Origin: Mesobacillus harenae
GTDB lineage: Bacteria > Bacillota > Bacilli > Bacillales > Cytobacillaceae
Length of the DNA: 64,000 nt
Assembly: GCF_013343715.1 (NCBI RefSeq)
Contig: NZ_JABUNR010000007.1
Location: forward strand, 1 to 64,000
Direction: 5' to 3'
The position numbers were made by a program, and so were the translations under genes. This document shows, one piece after another, positions 8,062 through 17,579 of this stretch. Under the pieces are notes generated by a model. That model made no database searches. It had not been told where the DNA came from and saw nothing but the letters and a program-made list of their open reading frames with translations. Position 1 is the stretch's first letter. Every line of letters starts with the position of its first letter.

Positions 8062-9357
8062 TTGCAACGAACTAATTCTGATTTATTACATAAGGAAGCG
8101 CTTGAGCATATAGTCGGTGGCGTTAACAGCCCGTCTCGTTCCTACAAGGCTGTAGGAGGTGGGGCACCTGTCGTTATGGAAAGGGCCAACGGGGCTTACT
8201 TCTGGGATGTGGACGGAAACCAATTCATTGATTACCTGGCAGCATACGGTCCAATTATCACAGGACATGCCCATCCGCATATCACAAACGCAATAAAAAA
8301 GGCTGCAGAGTCAGGTGTTTTATACGGAACCCCAACAGCCCATGAAGTGAAATTTGCCAAAATGCTAAAAGAAGCCATGCCAGCAATGGATAAGGTAAGG
8401 TTTGTAAATTCAGGTACCGAGGCAGTTATGACGACAATCCGGGTAGCTCGCGCTTACACAGGCCGAGATAAAATCATTAAGTTTGCCGGCTGTTACCATG
8501 GTCATTCTGATTTAGTTTTAGTTGCTGCTGGATCGGGACCTTCCACTCTCGGAACACCGGATTCAGCTGGTGTGCCAAAGAGTATTGCCAAAGAAGTTAT
8601 TACTGTCCCGTTTAACGATGTCGAAAGTTATAAAGAAGCTATTCAAAAATGGGGTGACCAGATTGCAGCGGTACTTGTAGAGCCGATTGTAGGCAACTTT
8701 GGTATCGTTGAACCAAAACCTGGCTTTCTTGAGGCTGTTAATGAGTTAACTCATGAGGCTGGAGCACTTGTGATTTACGATGAGGTTATCACAGCCTTTA
8801 GATTTATGTATGGCGGAGCTCAGGATTTACTAGGAGTAAAGCCTGATCTGACTGCTCTAGGCAAAATTATCGGCGGCGGACTTCCCATTGGGGCTTACGG
8901 CGGACGTGCTGAGATCATGGAAAAAGTTGCACCGCTTGGACCTGCCTACCAGGCAGGCACAATGGCCGGAAATCCTGCCTCCATCTTGTCAGGGATTGCT
9001 TGTCTAGAGGTTCTCAAGCAAAAAGGAGTTTACGATTACCTTGACCAACTGGGCGCCAGGCTTGAAGAAGGCATCCTGAATGCTGCCAATGCCAACAGCG
9101 TCCCAATTACTATTAACCGTTTAAAAGGCGCCCTTACTATTTATTTTACAAAAGAAAAAATTGAAAACTTTGAGCAGGCAGAAAATACAGATGGAGAAAT
9201 GTTTGCCCGCTTTTTCCAGCTAATGCTAGAACAAGGGATAAATCTGGCCCCATCTAAATATGAGGCATGGTTCGTCACAATTGCCCATACAGAAGATGAT
9301 ATTGAAGCAACTATTCATGCAGTCGAGAATGCATTTTCCACTATAGCGAGTGTATAA
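8062..9357 (+). CDS. gsaB: Glutamate-1-semialdehyde 2,1-aminomutase
   Basis: This PLP enzyme converts glutamate-1-semialdehyde to 5-aminolevulinate for tetrapyrrole synthesis. The 431-residue length is standard. The PLP lysine is Lys268 in [17 protein letters not shown], and the cofactor pocket motifs NSGTEAVM and DEVITAFRF are present. The start is TTG, supported by AGGAGG at 8048-8053 with 8-base spacing. Synteny with Bacillus subtilis identifies it as the second paralogue gsaB rather than hemL of the main heme operon. It is monocistronic, ending at a terminator at 9379. Confidence 0.93.
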   Translation: MQRTNSDLLHKEALEHIVGGVNSPSRSYKAVGGGAPVVMERANGAYFWDVDGNQFIDYLAAYGPIITGHAHPHITNAIKKAAESGVLYGTPTAHEVKFAKMLKEAMPAMDKVRFVNSGTEAVMTTIRVARAYTGRDKIIKFAGCYHGHSDLVLVAAGSGPSTLGTPDSAGVPKSIAKEVITVPFNDVESYKEAIQKWGDQIAAVLVEPIVGNFGIVEPKPGFLEAVNELTHEAGALVIYDEVITAFRFMYGGAQDLLGVKPDLTALGKIIGGGLPIGAYGGRAEIMEKVAPLGPAYQAGTMAGNPASILSGIACLEVLKQKGVYDYLDQLGARLEEGILNAANANSVPITINRLKGALTIYFTKEKIENFEQAENTDGEMFARFFQLMLEQGINLAPSKYEAWFVTIAHTEDDIEATIHAVENAFSTIASV

Positions 9358-9378
9358 ATATCCGTTTTTCTATACATG

Positions 9379-9408
9379 CCGGAAGACAAAAATTCTTCCG
9401 GTTTTGTT
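9379..9408 (+). terminator. Rho-independent terminator after gsaB
   Basis: CCGGAAGA (9379-9386) and TCTTCCGG (9394-9401) form an 8-base-pair stem followed by TTTTGTTT. Confidence 0.85.
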
Positions 9409-9417
9409 TAATTATTT

Positions 9418-9432
9418 TTGAAAACGTTTACA
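9418..9432 (+). promoter_or_regulatory. cre site (CcpA operator) upstream of glutamate synthase
   Basis: TTGAAAACGTTTACA matches the cre consensus WTGNNARCGNWWWCA at every position. It lies 69 bases upstream of the proposed -35. That position suits activation, or roadblocking of read-through from gsaB, better than direct repression. Carbon control of glutamate synthase is established in Bacillus subtilis, but there it is largely indirect. Confidence 0.6.
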
Positions 9433-9500
9433 TTACTGGATTTAATCACTAAAAATACAGTTTCTGGTCCTATTTCCCATCCACTTTTCTGCATAAATAA

Positions 9501-9529
9501 TTGATTTCTGAAAATTCTTATGATAGTAT
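9501..9529 (+). promoter_or_regulatory. Probable promoter of the glutamate synthase gene
   Basis: TTGATT (9501-9506) and TAGTAT (9524-9529) are spaced by 17 bases. The -10 is not ideal, consistent with a regulated promoter. A CodY-like sequence TGATTTCTGAAAATT (9502-9516, 12 of 15 to AATTTTCWGAAAATT) overlaps the -35 and spacer. Confidence 0.45.
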
Positions 9530-9540
9530 GGTGATACTAT
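9523..9540. promoter_or_regulatory. Perfect dyad overlapping the -10 of glutamate synthase
   Basis: ATAGTAT and ATACTAT are perfect inverted 7-base arms around GGTG. The left arm coincides with the proposed -10, so a bound dimeric regulator would compete with RNA polymerase. The responsible regulator is unknown, and no LysR-type gene lies nearby. Confidence 0.45.
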
Positions 9541-9668
9541 TCTGTAAAATTATCCTTTGTTAGAATTCTGCAAAAAGCCAGCCAGTTTCTTATTCCGCTT
9601 TTTACAGCCCCCTCAGTATCGGAGATCATTCAGAATAAAATAATCTAGGAGGTGAACCGGCATAAGGG

Positions 9669-12600
9669 ATGATCCCTATTATTGCCGAATCTATGACCCA
9701 AAAATGGAGCCCATCTCTTTTTAAGGAATTTAACCGCCAGGAACACGATGCTTGCGGTATCGTGTCATGTATGGAGAAAAACAATATTCCAACTCGAGAA
9801 AATATTTTCAACTGTATAAATGCCCTTGTAACCATGAATCATCGTGCAGGTTTTATTAATGGTGAAGGCGACGGCGTTGGGATACACATTGATATTCCCC
9901 GAGCGCTCTGGAAGCAAAAACTAGAACAAGCTGGGACAGACTCCTCGGCTGTTGATCAGGATAATTTTGTAATCGGACATGTTTTTATTAGCAAAAAAGC
10001 AGATGCAGATGCTGCGAAGGCAGAAATTGCTGAAAAGCTGCAAAAGCACAATCTTGAGGTAATCTTCAGCTCAGACGCTGTTACAGAATCTAGCGCCCTT
10101 GGACCGATTGCTATTCAAGAAAACCCAGTGTTCCTTCAGTTTGCTGCACTAGCTCAGCAGTCTGGCAGTGAGTTATCAAATACATTGTTTAATATAATTA
10201 TAGAATTAGAGGAAAATGAACTGATTCATGTGGCTTCATTAAGCCAGTATCATGCAGTTTATAAGGTAATGGGTGCCGGAGACATTCTCCCTAAGTACTA
10301 TCATGACCTAGCGAATCCTATTGTCGCATCTACTATGTCTCTTGGACATAATCGTTATTCTACTAACACAGCTTCTAACTTCTTCCGAGTACAGCCTTTC
10401 AGCGTTCTAGGGCATAACGGAGAAATAAACACGATTGCAAGGCTGCGTGATGAAGCTAGAATGGTCGGTGTCCCACTCGTAAAAGAAGGCAGTGATTCTC
10501 AAGATTTAAGCCGAACGATAGAAACATTTATCTGCAGAGACGGCTACTCTTTATTTGAAGCACTTGATTTAATGTTCCCGCCTATCGTAAATGAAATTAA
10601 GTCCTACCCTGAACACTTACAAGACTTATATACGTATATGCGTGAGGCGTGGGGTCACTTTGCCCAAGGTCCTGCAGGTATCATCTCACGCTTCGGAGAC
10701 GAAGCCGTATTTAGTGTAGATGCTCTAGGACTGCGTCCAGTATGGATGATCGAAACCGAAACATCTTATCTATTCTCTTCAGAGCCAGGAATCATTCCTT
10801 CCCATGAATATGTTAACGAGCCAAAACCACTTGCTCCTGGGGAAAAGGTAGGATTAAAGTGGAATGGGGATAAACTTGAAGTATTTGAGCAGGACGACTT
10901 TCAAGCTGAAGTGTATAAGCGCTTTTCAAAACGTGTTTCACTTGAAGGAGCACGCAAACGCCTAATCCCTCCTGCCTTAACAAAAAATATTACCATGCAG
11001 TATCCCGATAAAGTTCATAATGGCCAGTATAAGGCATTTGGCTGGGAACGCGATCATGTTCAGCTAGTTGAGCAAATGGCTGAAAAAGGTGTTGAGCCTA
11101 TCCGCTCGCTAGGACATGATGCCCCGCTTGCAGCATTAAACCCAGACCGGAAGAATATTGCTGATTTTATTAAAGAAAGCGTGGCAGTTGTAACGAATCC
11201 GGCAATTGACCGTGACCGAGAAACAGAACATTTCTCTGTTCGGACTGTGGTTGGAAAGCGCCCTAATTTATACAAAAAAGCAGATGCAGGAAAAGTTATT
11301 GAGCTAGTCGCTCCATTATTAATCGAAGGCAAATCTGGTTTTGAGTGCTCAGCTGAACTTGGACAGCCAAGCTTTGACCAGGTTGTTCATCTATACCAGG
11401 AAGAAAAGTTAGCAATGTATATTGAGACGGTCTTCAATAGTCAAGAAACGATTGAAACAGCCCTAGAGCGCCTATCTGCACAAGCTGTTGCTGCAGTATC
11501 TGACGGGAAAACTCTTTTAATACTGGATGATGCGCCAGCACACACAGAGGATTCTCTCTGGCTGGACCCGCACCTTGTTATTTCAGCTATTGACCAGGCC
11601 CTTGTCAAAGCTGACCTAAGAAGAGATTGTTCACTCTTGCTTAGATCAGGAGCAATCAGATCCCTGCATGACATCATTGTTGCTTTCGGGTTAGGTGCCG
11701 ACTTAATCAGTCCTTACTATATGTTCATGACGGTTATGAACGATACTACCAAACCGGTTATTAACTTGTATAATGCCTTAACAAAAGGTTTAGAAAAGGT
11801 TATTTCCACTATTGGGATTCATGAGCTGAGAGGATATGGACGTCTGTTCTCCTCGATAGGTTTAAATGATGAAGTTGCAGACTACCTGAATGTAGTTAAC
11901 TTCTTCGGTTCAAAAGAGCTTGCATATAATTTTGCAGCTATGAAAGAAGACGCTGCTTCAAGAGTCACTGATTATAACAATGATAAAGAAAGAATCGGCA
12001 AAACCTTCCACCTATTCCCAAGGATTTGGAAAGCAATTGGCGAGGTAGCATCTACCGGTGATTATAGTGCCTATCGCGAAAAAATCAGCGAGCAGGAGGA
12101 AAAGAACCCGACTACTATTCGTCATTTAGCTGCTTTGAAGGCTTCATCTTCACCTATATCTGCTGAAGATGTCGACTTGAGTGTAGGCGAACATAGCCTT
12201 CCTTTCGTGATTGCGTCAATGTCCTTTGGGTCACAAAATGAAGTTGCCTTCAGGGCATATGCTGAAGGTGCGGAACGTTTAAACATGATCAGCATGAACG
12301 GTGAGGGTGGAGAAATAAAGGATATGCTCGGAAAGTACCCAAGAACTCGAGGCCAACAGATAGCTTCAGGCCGTTTCGGAGTTAATGCAGAATTACTTAA
12401 TTCTTCTAATCTCTTAGAGATAAAAATTGGTCAAGGAGCCAAGCCTGGTGAGGGTGGACATTTGCCTGGATCAAAGGTTACTGCCAAAATTGCCGAGGCA
12501 CGTAACGCGACAATTGGGTCTGACCTAATCTCACCTTCTAACAACCATGATATTTATTCTATTGAAGATTTGGCACAAATGATTCATGAGTTAAAAACAG

Positions 12601-14162
12601 CCAATGACCAGGCAAGAGTTGCCGTAAAAGTTCCGGTTGTACCAAACATTGGAACAATAGCAGTTGGTATTGCCAAAGCGGGTGCAGACATCATTACACT
12701 AAGCGGTTTTGATGGCGGTACAGGTGCCGCTAGGATCCACGCTCTACAGCATGTAGGACTGCCTGTTGAAATCGGAGTTAAAGCTGCTCATAACGCTCTC
12801 CTAGAAGCAGGCCTTAGGGATACAGTTGAAATTTGGGCAGATGGCGGTATTAAGAGTTCATTAGATGTATTAAAAGTTATGCTTTTAGGAGCCAACCGTG
12901 TAGGGTTTGGAACCTTATCCATGCTTGCGATCGGCTGCACAACATGCCGCGGCTGTCATCTTGATACTTGCCATGTTGGTATCGCTACACAAATTGATTC
13001 CGAGGCGCAAGCAAAAGAGCATGGCCTGCGCCGATTCGTTCCAAGACAGCTTGATACTGCTGTTCAAGGACTAACGAATCTGTATACTGCTTTTGGTAAC
13101 GAGCTAAAAGCACTTGCAGCTTCTATCGGTATAAAAAATCTGCAAGATGCAGTCGGCCGCTCTGATTTGCTAGAGCAGGAAAAAGGCAAGGAATTACTAG
13201 ATTTAACTTTCCTCCTGAAGCCTTTGGAGATTGGCCAATTAGTTCAGCTTGAGCCGATTGAAACGAAGGAAGCCCAAAAGTTACTTGTAGCTGCTGGAGC
13301 AGAGTATTACCTAGATGCTGCGGATGAAGAGCTTCACCAGTCTCGCGAGTTCCAAAGCATCAACTCTGAGCAGCGCGTACTTGCAAGCAGGGTATCCTGC
13401 CACAGAGTCCGCGGCCGCCTGGATGGCTCATATAAACAGCTTCCACCAGTAGAACTTCGCTATAAAGGATCAATCCTCGGCAACGGGCTTGGTGCTTATA
13501 ATAGTGAAGGCATCACGATTGAAGTAGACGGCGGCGGCCAGGATGGTGTTGGAAAGACATCATTTGGGGGCAATATCTTAATCTTTAAATCTAAAGGTAA
13601 AGACGGCAGCTTCTATAACGGGTCCGTTGGAAAAGGCTTTGGTTACGGGGCACAAAAAGGACTGCTAGTCGCCCAAGGGAATGCAGATGCTCGTGCCGGA
13701 ATCCGCTTATCTGGTGCTGACCTAATTATTGGAGGACTTCTGAAAAAACCTCTTCCTGAAAAGGAATTTGGTAATATGGGTTCAAAATCTAATATTAAAG
13801 GCTTTGCCTTTGAGTATATGACAAATGGCAGAGGACTTGTCCTTGGAGATCCAGGACCGTGGATTTGTGCTGGTATGACTGGCGGAGTTGTGTATTTACG
13901 TCATCAGCCAGAGATGGGACTTACAAGGGAGGCTATTCAACGCAGAATCGCTAAAGGAGCTAAGGTTTCTATTGATACTTTAACCGAAAGTGGTTTAAAA
14001 GACGTTGTTGAGTTGTTAACTAACTATATTGGCATGCTAACTAGGAACGGACAAAAGTCTGAAGCTGATGAGCTTTCTCTGCTGCTCGAAAAGCCACAGG
14101 ATCATTTCTTCCAGGTAGTTCCGGTTAAAGAGCAAGCTGACCCTGCAGTCTCTACGGAATAA
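9669..14162 (+). CDS. gltB: Glutamate synthase large subunit
   Basis: This 1,497-residue protein makes two glutamates from glutamine and 2-oxoglutarate. Domains in order are the class II glutaminase (Cys29 in EHDACGI becomes the N-terminal nucleophile after removal of a 28-residue propeptide), a central domain, the FMN-binding synthase barrel (GGIKSS, GANRVGFGT), a 3Fe-4S cluster region and the GXGXG beta-helix. The cluster cysteines follow C-x5-C-x4-C within CTTCRGCHLDTC, a sequence unlike the usual CHxNTCPVG form. The ribosome binding site AGGAGGTGA at 9647-9655 is 13 bases from the ATG, rather long. No small (FAD) subunit gene is adjacent, so reducing equivalents must come from a partner encoded elsewhere, or from ferredoxin. 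Confidence 0.9.
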   Translation: MIPIIAESMTQKWSPSLFKEFNRQEHDACGIVSCMEKNNIPTRENIFNCINALVTMNHRAGFINGEGDGVGIHIDIPRALWKQKLEQAGTDSSAVDQDNFVIGHVFISKKADADAAKAEIAEKLQKHNLEVIFSSDAVTESSALGPIAIQENPVFLQFAALAQQSGSELSNTLFNIIIELEENELIHVASLSQYHAVYKVMGAGDILPKYYHDLANPIVASTMSLGHNRYSTNTASNFFRVQPFSVLGHNGEINTIARLRDEARMVGVPLVKEGSDSQDLSRTIETFICRDGYSLFEALDLMFPPIVNEIKSYPEHLQDLYTYMREAWGHFAQGPAGIISRFGDEAVFSVDALGLRPVWMIETETSYLFSSEPGIIPSHEYVNEPKPLAPGEKVGLKWNGDKLEVFEQDDFQAEVYKRFSKRVSLEGARKRLIPPALTKNITMQYPDKVHNGQYKAFGWERDHVQLVEQMAEKGVEPIRSLGHDAPLAALNPDRKNIADFIKESVAVVTNPAIDRDRETEHFSVRTVVGKRPNLYKKADAGKVIELVAPLLIEGKSGFECSAELGQPSFDQVVHLYQEEKLAMYIETVFNSQETIETALERLSAQAVAAVSDGKTLLILDDAPAHTEDSLWLDPHLVISAIDQALVKADLRRDCSLLLRSGAIRSLHDIIVAFGLGADLISPYYMFMTVMNDTTKPVINLYNALTKGLEKVISTIGIHELRGYGRLFSSIGLNDEVADYLNVVNFFGSKELAYNFAAMKEDAASRVTDYNNDKERIGKTFHLFPRIWKAIGEVASTGDYSAYREKISEQEEKNPTTIRHLAALKASSSPISAEDVDLSVGEHSLPFVIASMSFGSQNEVAFRAYAEGAERLNMISMNGEGGEIKDMLGKYPRTRGQQIASGRFGVNAELLNSSNLLEIKIGQGAKPGEGGHLPGSKVTAKIAEARNATIGSDLISPSNNHDIYSIEDLAQMIHELKTANDQARVAVKVPVVPNIGTIAVGIAKAGADIITLSGFDGGTGAARIHALQHVGLPVEIGVKAAHNALLEAGLRDTVEIWADGGIKSSLDVLKVMLLGANRVGFGTLSMLAIGCTTCRGCHLDTCHVGIATQIDSEAQAKEHGLRRFVPRQLDTAVQGLTNLYTAFGNELKALAASIGIKNLQDAVGRSDLLEQEKGKELLDLTFLLKPLEIGQLVQLEPIETKEAQKLLVAAGAEYYLDAADEELHQSREFQSINSEQRVLASRVSCHRVRGRLDGSYKQLPPVELRYKGSILGNGLGAYNSEGITIEVDGGGQDGVGKTSFGGNILIFKSKGKDGSFYNGSVGKGFGYGAQKGLLVAQGNADARAGIRLSGADLIIGGLLKKPLPEKEFGNMGSKSNIKGFAFEYMTNGRGLVLGDPGPWICAGMTGGVVYLRHQPEMGLTREAIQRRIAKGAKVSIDTLTESGLKDVVELLTNYIGMLTRNGQKSEADELSLLLEKPQDHFFQVVPVKEQADPAVSTE

Positions 14163-14225
14163 GTAAACAAAGTACAACTGTTCGTTTTTCACAGGTATAG
14201 GGCCAGCATTAAGACAGTGTTAGGA

Positions 14226-14260
14226 AACGTCCGCAATCAAATGCGGACGTTTTTTACTTT
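14226..14260 (+). terminator. Rho-independent terminator after glutamate synthase
   Basis: AACGTCCGCA (14226-14235) pairs with TGCGGACGTT (14242-14251), a perfect 10-base-pair stem followed by T-rich sequence. Confidence 0.9.
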
Positions 14261-14287
14261 TTTAAACAGAATACATATAATTGTCTA

Positions 14288-14316
14288 TTGAACTTAGAGG
14301 CTAATCACGGTATAGT
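14288..14316 (+). promoter_or_regulatory. Promoter of ygaE (sigma-A)
   Basis: TTGAAC (14288-14293), a 17-base spacer and TATAGT (14311-14316) lie about 95 bases upstream of the ygaE start codon. Confidence 0.6.
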
Positions 14317-14409
14317 ACAGTATTGTTTAGTTTAATAACGTTAAGTTTAAAGTATTTATAATACAAGGACTGGCATAGTTATATTTTAATCAAAGAAAGG
14401 ACCATACAA

Positions 14410-15492
14410 ATGAAACTTGGTGCCCGAATTTTTAAAACGGGAATTGCTATCATACTAGCATTGTTTCTCGCTGGGATGTTTGATCTTCCAGCCCCTGTCT
14501 TTGCAGGAATTGCCGCTATTTTTGCCGTGCAGCCAACTATTTACCGATCCTATTTATCCATCATTGAACAAATCCAGGGTAATATTATCGGTGCTCTTAC
14601 CGCCGTAGTATTTGTCCTGGTCCTTGGTAATAACTTTATTATTGTCGGGCTTGCAGCCATTATTGTAATTACGGTGAACATAAAGCTTAAGCTTGAGAAC
14701 ACAATTGCTTTATCACTTGTTACCCTGCTGGCGATTATGGAATCTCCCGGAGAAGACTTTATCCAGTTTGCTGCTATCAGATTCTCAACCGTTATTCTTG
14801 GGGTTCTATCTGCCTTTTTAGTAAACCTTGTCTTTCTTCCCCCAAAGTACGAAAACAAGCTTTACAATAAGAATGCTCATTTAACCGAAGAAATTTTAAG
14901 GTGGATACGCTTAAGCAGCCGGCATGCTTCAGAGCATCAGCTTTTGAAGATAGATATTGAGAAATTAAAGGACAGAATCATCAAGCTCGATCAGCTTTAT
15001 TTAATGTACAAGGAAGAGCGCAGTTACTTTAAAAGAAATGATATTGTTAAAGCAAGAAAGCTTGTTATTTACCGTCAGATGATTACTTCGACTAAAGCAG
15101 GACTTGAAACACTTAAAAGTCTTCATCGGTATGATAATGAACTTACACAAATGCCACTTGAATTTCAGGAATCCATACAGCATCAGCTTGATTGCCTCAT
15201 CAATCATCATGAACAGCTGCTATTAAGATTCATTGGGAAAATCAGATCAGAGATCTCCTATCAAGAGGGCGAGATTTGTTTGAATAGACGTGAGCTTTTT
15301 GATTTATTTTTGGATCAGCAGAAAAAGCTTGCTGACACTGACACCCCGATGCTTTACCATATGATGCAGCTTGTATCAGTCATTATGGCCTATGGCGAGC
15401 AAGTTGAGCATTTGGATACCTTGATCAATAGCTTTAAATCGTATCATCGAGAAGAAAATGCAGTGGTAATTGCGGATACACCTGAAGAATAA
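14410..15492 (+). CDS. ygaE: YgaE, aromatic acid exporter family (FUSC-like) membrane protein
   Basis: This 360-residue protein has an N-terminal membrane half (about residues 8-142, with a pattern of closely packed helices) and a C-terminal soluble helical half rich in coiled-coil-like Leu/Lys/Glu. This is the layout of the UPF0421/ArAE_1 family, and the conserved segment AIFAVQPTIYRSYLSIIEQIQGN is present. Bacillus subtilis YgaE (350 residues) has the same position next to gsaB. Export of aromatic or other small acids is inferred from the family name only, and no substrate is established. Confidence 0.88.
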   Translation: MKLGARIFKTGIAIILALFLAGMFDLPAPVFAGIAAIFAVQPTIYRSYLSIIEQIQGNIIGALTAVVFVLVLGNNFIIVGLAAIIVITVNIKLKLENTIALSLVTLLAIMESPGEDFIQFAAIRFSTVILGVLSAFLVNLVFLPPKYENKLYNKNAHLTEEILRWIRLSSRHASEHQLLKIDIEKLKDRIIKLDQLYLMYKEERSYFKRNDIVKARKLVIYRQMITSTKAGLETLKSLHRYDNELTQMPLEFQESIQHQLDCLINHHEQLLLRFIGKIRSEISYQEGEICLNRRELFDLFLDQQKKLADTDTPMLYHMMQLVSVIMAYGEQVEHLDTLINSFKSYHREENAVVIADTPEE

Positions 15493-15525
15493 GGCAGCTA
15501 ATCATGGATTAGCTGCCCTTTTTTT
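15493..15525 (+). terminator. Terminator between ygaE and the peptide importer operon
   Basis: GGCAGCTAATC (15493-15503) and GATTAGCTGCC (15507-15517) form an 11-base-pair stem, followed by seven T. It sits directly after the ygaE stop codon and just after the converging importer operon on the other strand. Confidence 0.92.
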
Positions 15526-15534
15526 GATATTCAT

Positions 15535-16434
15535 CTAATTTTTCATACGAGGATCAAGTGCATCCCTTAGTCCATCTCCCATCAGGTTGAAGCCAAGAAC
15601 TGTCAGCATAATGGCTAACCCCGGGAAAAACATTGTCCATGGCGCCTGAATCATAAAGTTCTTTGCATCTGAGAGCATCTTACCCCATTCAGGATTGGGC
15701 GCTTCAGCACCCAATCCAAGAAAGCCCAAGGCGGCTGCTTCAATAATAGCTGTGGCAATCGCAAGTGTACCTTGTACAATTATCGGAGCTAAACTATTGG
15801 GCAAGATATGCTGTAATAAAATCCTGCTATCCTTCATTCCAATCGCTTTAGCTGCCATAATATACTCTTCTTCTTTAACACTTAGTACCCTTGATCGAAT
15901 TAACCGCCCAAAGTTAGGTATATTTATAATAGCAATAGCTATAAGAGCATTTTTTAACGAGGGCCCCAATACAGCAACAATAGCAATGGCCAGCAAAATA
16001 CTTGGAAAAGCCAGCATAATATCAAAAATTCGAGATATTAAGGCGTCGATCCACTTTCCATAGTAACCTGCTATTATTCCTAATAAGCAGCCAACAACTA
16101 TAGAACCCAACACAGCCAAAAAGCCTACCCATAAAGATATTCTCGCCCCATAGACGACTCTTGAAAAAATATCCCGGCCAAAATCATCTGTTCCAAACCA
16201 ATGATCAGCAGAAGGGGCTAAAAGCCGTTGCGGCAGCTTTTGGTCATTAATTCCTTCTGGAGCAATAATGGGTGCGCATATAGCAACGATGATAAAAAAT
16301 AAAACAATAGTGGCTCCCGTTAAAGCTAGTTTATTTTTTTTAAAGCTTCTCCACGCTTCAAGCCTGGGGGAAATTGCTTTTTCTTCATTTGCCGCCAGGG
16401 CTGGCTGAGTTTTTTTATCCGTAGATATCTGCAT
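15535..16434 (-). CDS. Peptide-type ABC importer permease (DppC/OppC family)
   Basis: This 299-residue permease has six membrane helices and the N-terminal OppC_N segment before helix 1 (NKLALTGATIVL). The ATPase-docking EAA loop is visible around residue 200 (AAKAIGMKDSRILLQHILPN). The motif HWFGTDDFGRDIFSRVVYGAR is diagnostic of the DppC/OppC/NikC family. It is the last gene of a five-gene operon in the order ATPase, ATPase, binding protein, DppB-like, DppC-like. Dipeptide or oligopeptide uptake is most likely. Other substrates of the family (nickel, glutathione) cannot be excluded. Confidence 0.9.
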   Translation of the reverse strand: MQISTDKKTQPALAANEEKAISPRLEAWRSFKKNKLALTGATIVLFFIIVAICAPIIAPEGINDQKLPQRLLAPSADHWFGTDDFGRDIFSRVVYGARISLWVGFLAVLGSIVVGCLLGIIAGYYGKWIDALISRIFDIMLAFPSILLAIAIVAVLGPSLKNALIAIAIINIPNFGRLIRSRVLSVKEEEYIMAAKAIGMKDSRILLQHILPNSLAPIIVQGTLAIATAIIEAAALGFLGLGAEAPNPEWGKMLSDAKNFMIQAPWTMFFPGLAIMLTVLGFNLMGDGLRDALDPRMKN

Positions 16435-16449
16435 ATCTCTCCCCTTCTC

Positions 16450-17454
16450 CTATTGATATTTAATGCGTGGGTCAACCGCAGCATACATCAAATCAACGGT
16501 TAAGTTAATCATGACAAAAATAAACGCAACCACTAAGATACCTGACTGAATCACTGGATAGTCCCTATATCCGATCGCTTCATATATGTATCTGCCAATT
16601 CCTGGCCAGCTGAAGATCGTTTCTGTCAGAATCGCTCCTCCTAACAGCAACCCTGTTTGGAGGCCAATGATCGTTAGGATGGGAATGACGGCATTCTTTA
16701 AAGAATGCTTGTAAACAACCCAGAACATCCTTAAACCCTTTGCCCGGGCTGTGCGGATAAAATCAGACTTCATAACCTCAAGCATGGTCGAACGAGTGAT
16801 CCTAGCGATTATAGCCATTGGAATAGTAGCAAGTGCAATACTTGGCATTACAAGGTGGCGGATAACATCCCAGAATTGATCTAGTCTGCCCTGGAGTAAC
16901 GTATCAAGCGTATAAATGTGTGTAATAGCTGAAACTGGATCCCTTACTTCTTCCCTTCCTGAGGTTGGGAGCCACTCAAGATTGATAGCAAATACCCATT
17001 GTTCCATAAGACCAAGCCAAAAAATCGGCATTGAGACACCAACAAGCGCAAGCACCATTGCAGCATAATCGAACCAGGAATTTTGAAACCACGCACTTAT
17101 TATTCCTGCGTTAACACCGATGAATACAGCAATGACCATTGCACAAAAGGACAGTTCGATTGTCGCTGCAAGGTATGGCCAAATTTCTTCACTTATTGGT
17201 GACTTTGTCCGGAGTGACTCACCGAGGTCCCCTGAGAATAACCCTCCAACGTAATTGGCGTACTGAGTGTACCATGGCTGATCTAAACCTAGCTGCTTCG
17301 TTAATTCAGCGATAGCCTCTTTTGTGGCCAGCTGCCCTAGAATGACTTGGGCTGGGTCACCGGGAATAGCACGAATCATAAAAAATACGATCAATGATAG
17401 TCCAAATAGGACAGGTATAAGCATCAGCAGTCTTCTAATTGTGTATGCAAACAC
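16450..17454 (-). CDS. Peptide-type ABC importer permease (DppB/OppB family)
   Basis: This 334-residue membrane protein has six helices and opens with the typical DppB N-terminus (YTIRRLLMLIPVLFGLSLIVF). The EAA docking loop RTARAKGLRMFWVVYKHSLKN lies near residue 235. It partners the DppC-like permease encoded 15 bases downstream. A hairpin at 17539-17570 between the binding protein gene and this gene probably lowers permease expression relative to the binding protein. Confidence 0.9.
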   Translation of the reverse strand: MFAYTIRRLLMLIPVLFGLSLIVFFMIRAIPGDPAQVILGQLATKEAIAELTKQLGLDQPWYTQYANYVGGLFSGDLGESLRTKSPISEEIWPYLAATIELSFCAMVIAVFIGVNAGIISAWFQNSWFDYAAMVLALVGVSMPIFWLGLMEQWVFAINLEWLPTSGREEVRDPVSAITHIYTLDTLLQGRLDQFWDVIRHLVMPSIALATIPMAIIARITRSTMLEVMKSDFIRTARAKGLRMFWVVYKHSLKNAVIPILTIIGLQTGLLLGGAILTETIFSWPGIGRYIYEAIGYRDYPVIQSGILVVAFIFVMINLTVDLMYAAVDPRIKYQ

Positions 17455-17538
17455 ACTATTTCACCTCTTTTTCTAAAGACTCTTTAAAGGCCAGCGTGAC
17501 TGAAGCTGAAAGAATAAAGATTTTTTATCTTCATAAAG

Positions 17539-17570
17539 GAAAAGGGAGCCATTAATGGAACTCCCTTTTC
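17539..17570 (-). terminator. Intra-operon hairpin after the binding protein gene
   Basis: On the minus strand AAAGGGAG and CTCCCTTT form a stem with an additional inner pairing, followed by TCC-interrupted T. It lies between the binding protein and permease genes and likely acts as a partial terminator. Confidence 0.6.
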
Positions 17571-17579
17571 TCTCATCAA

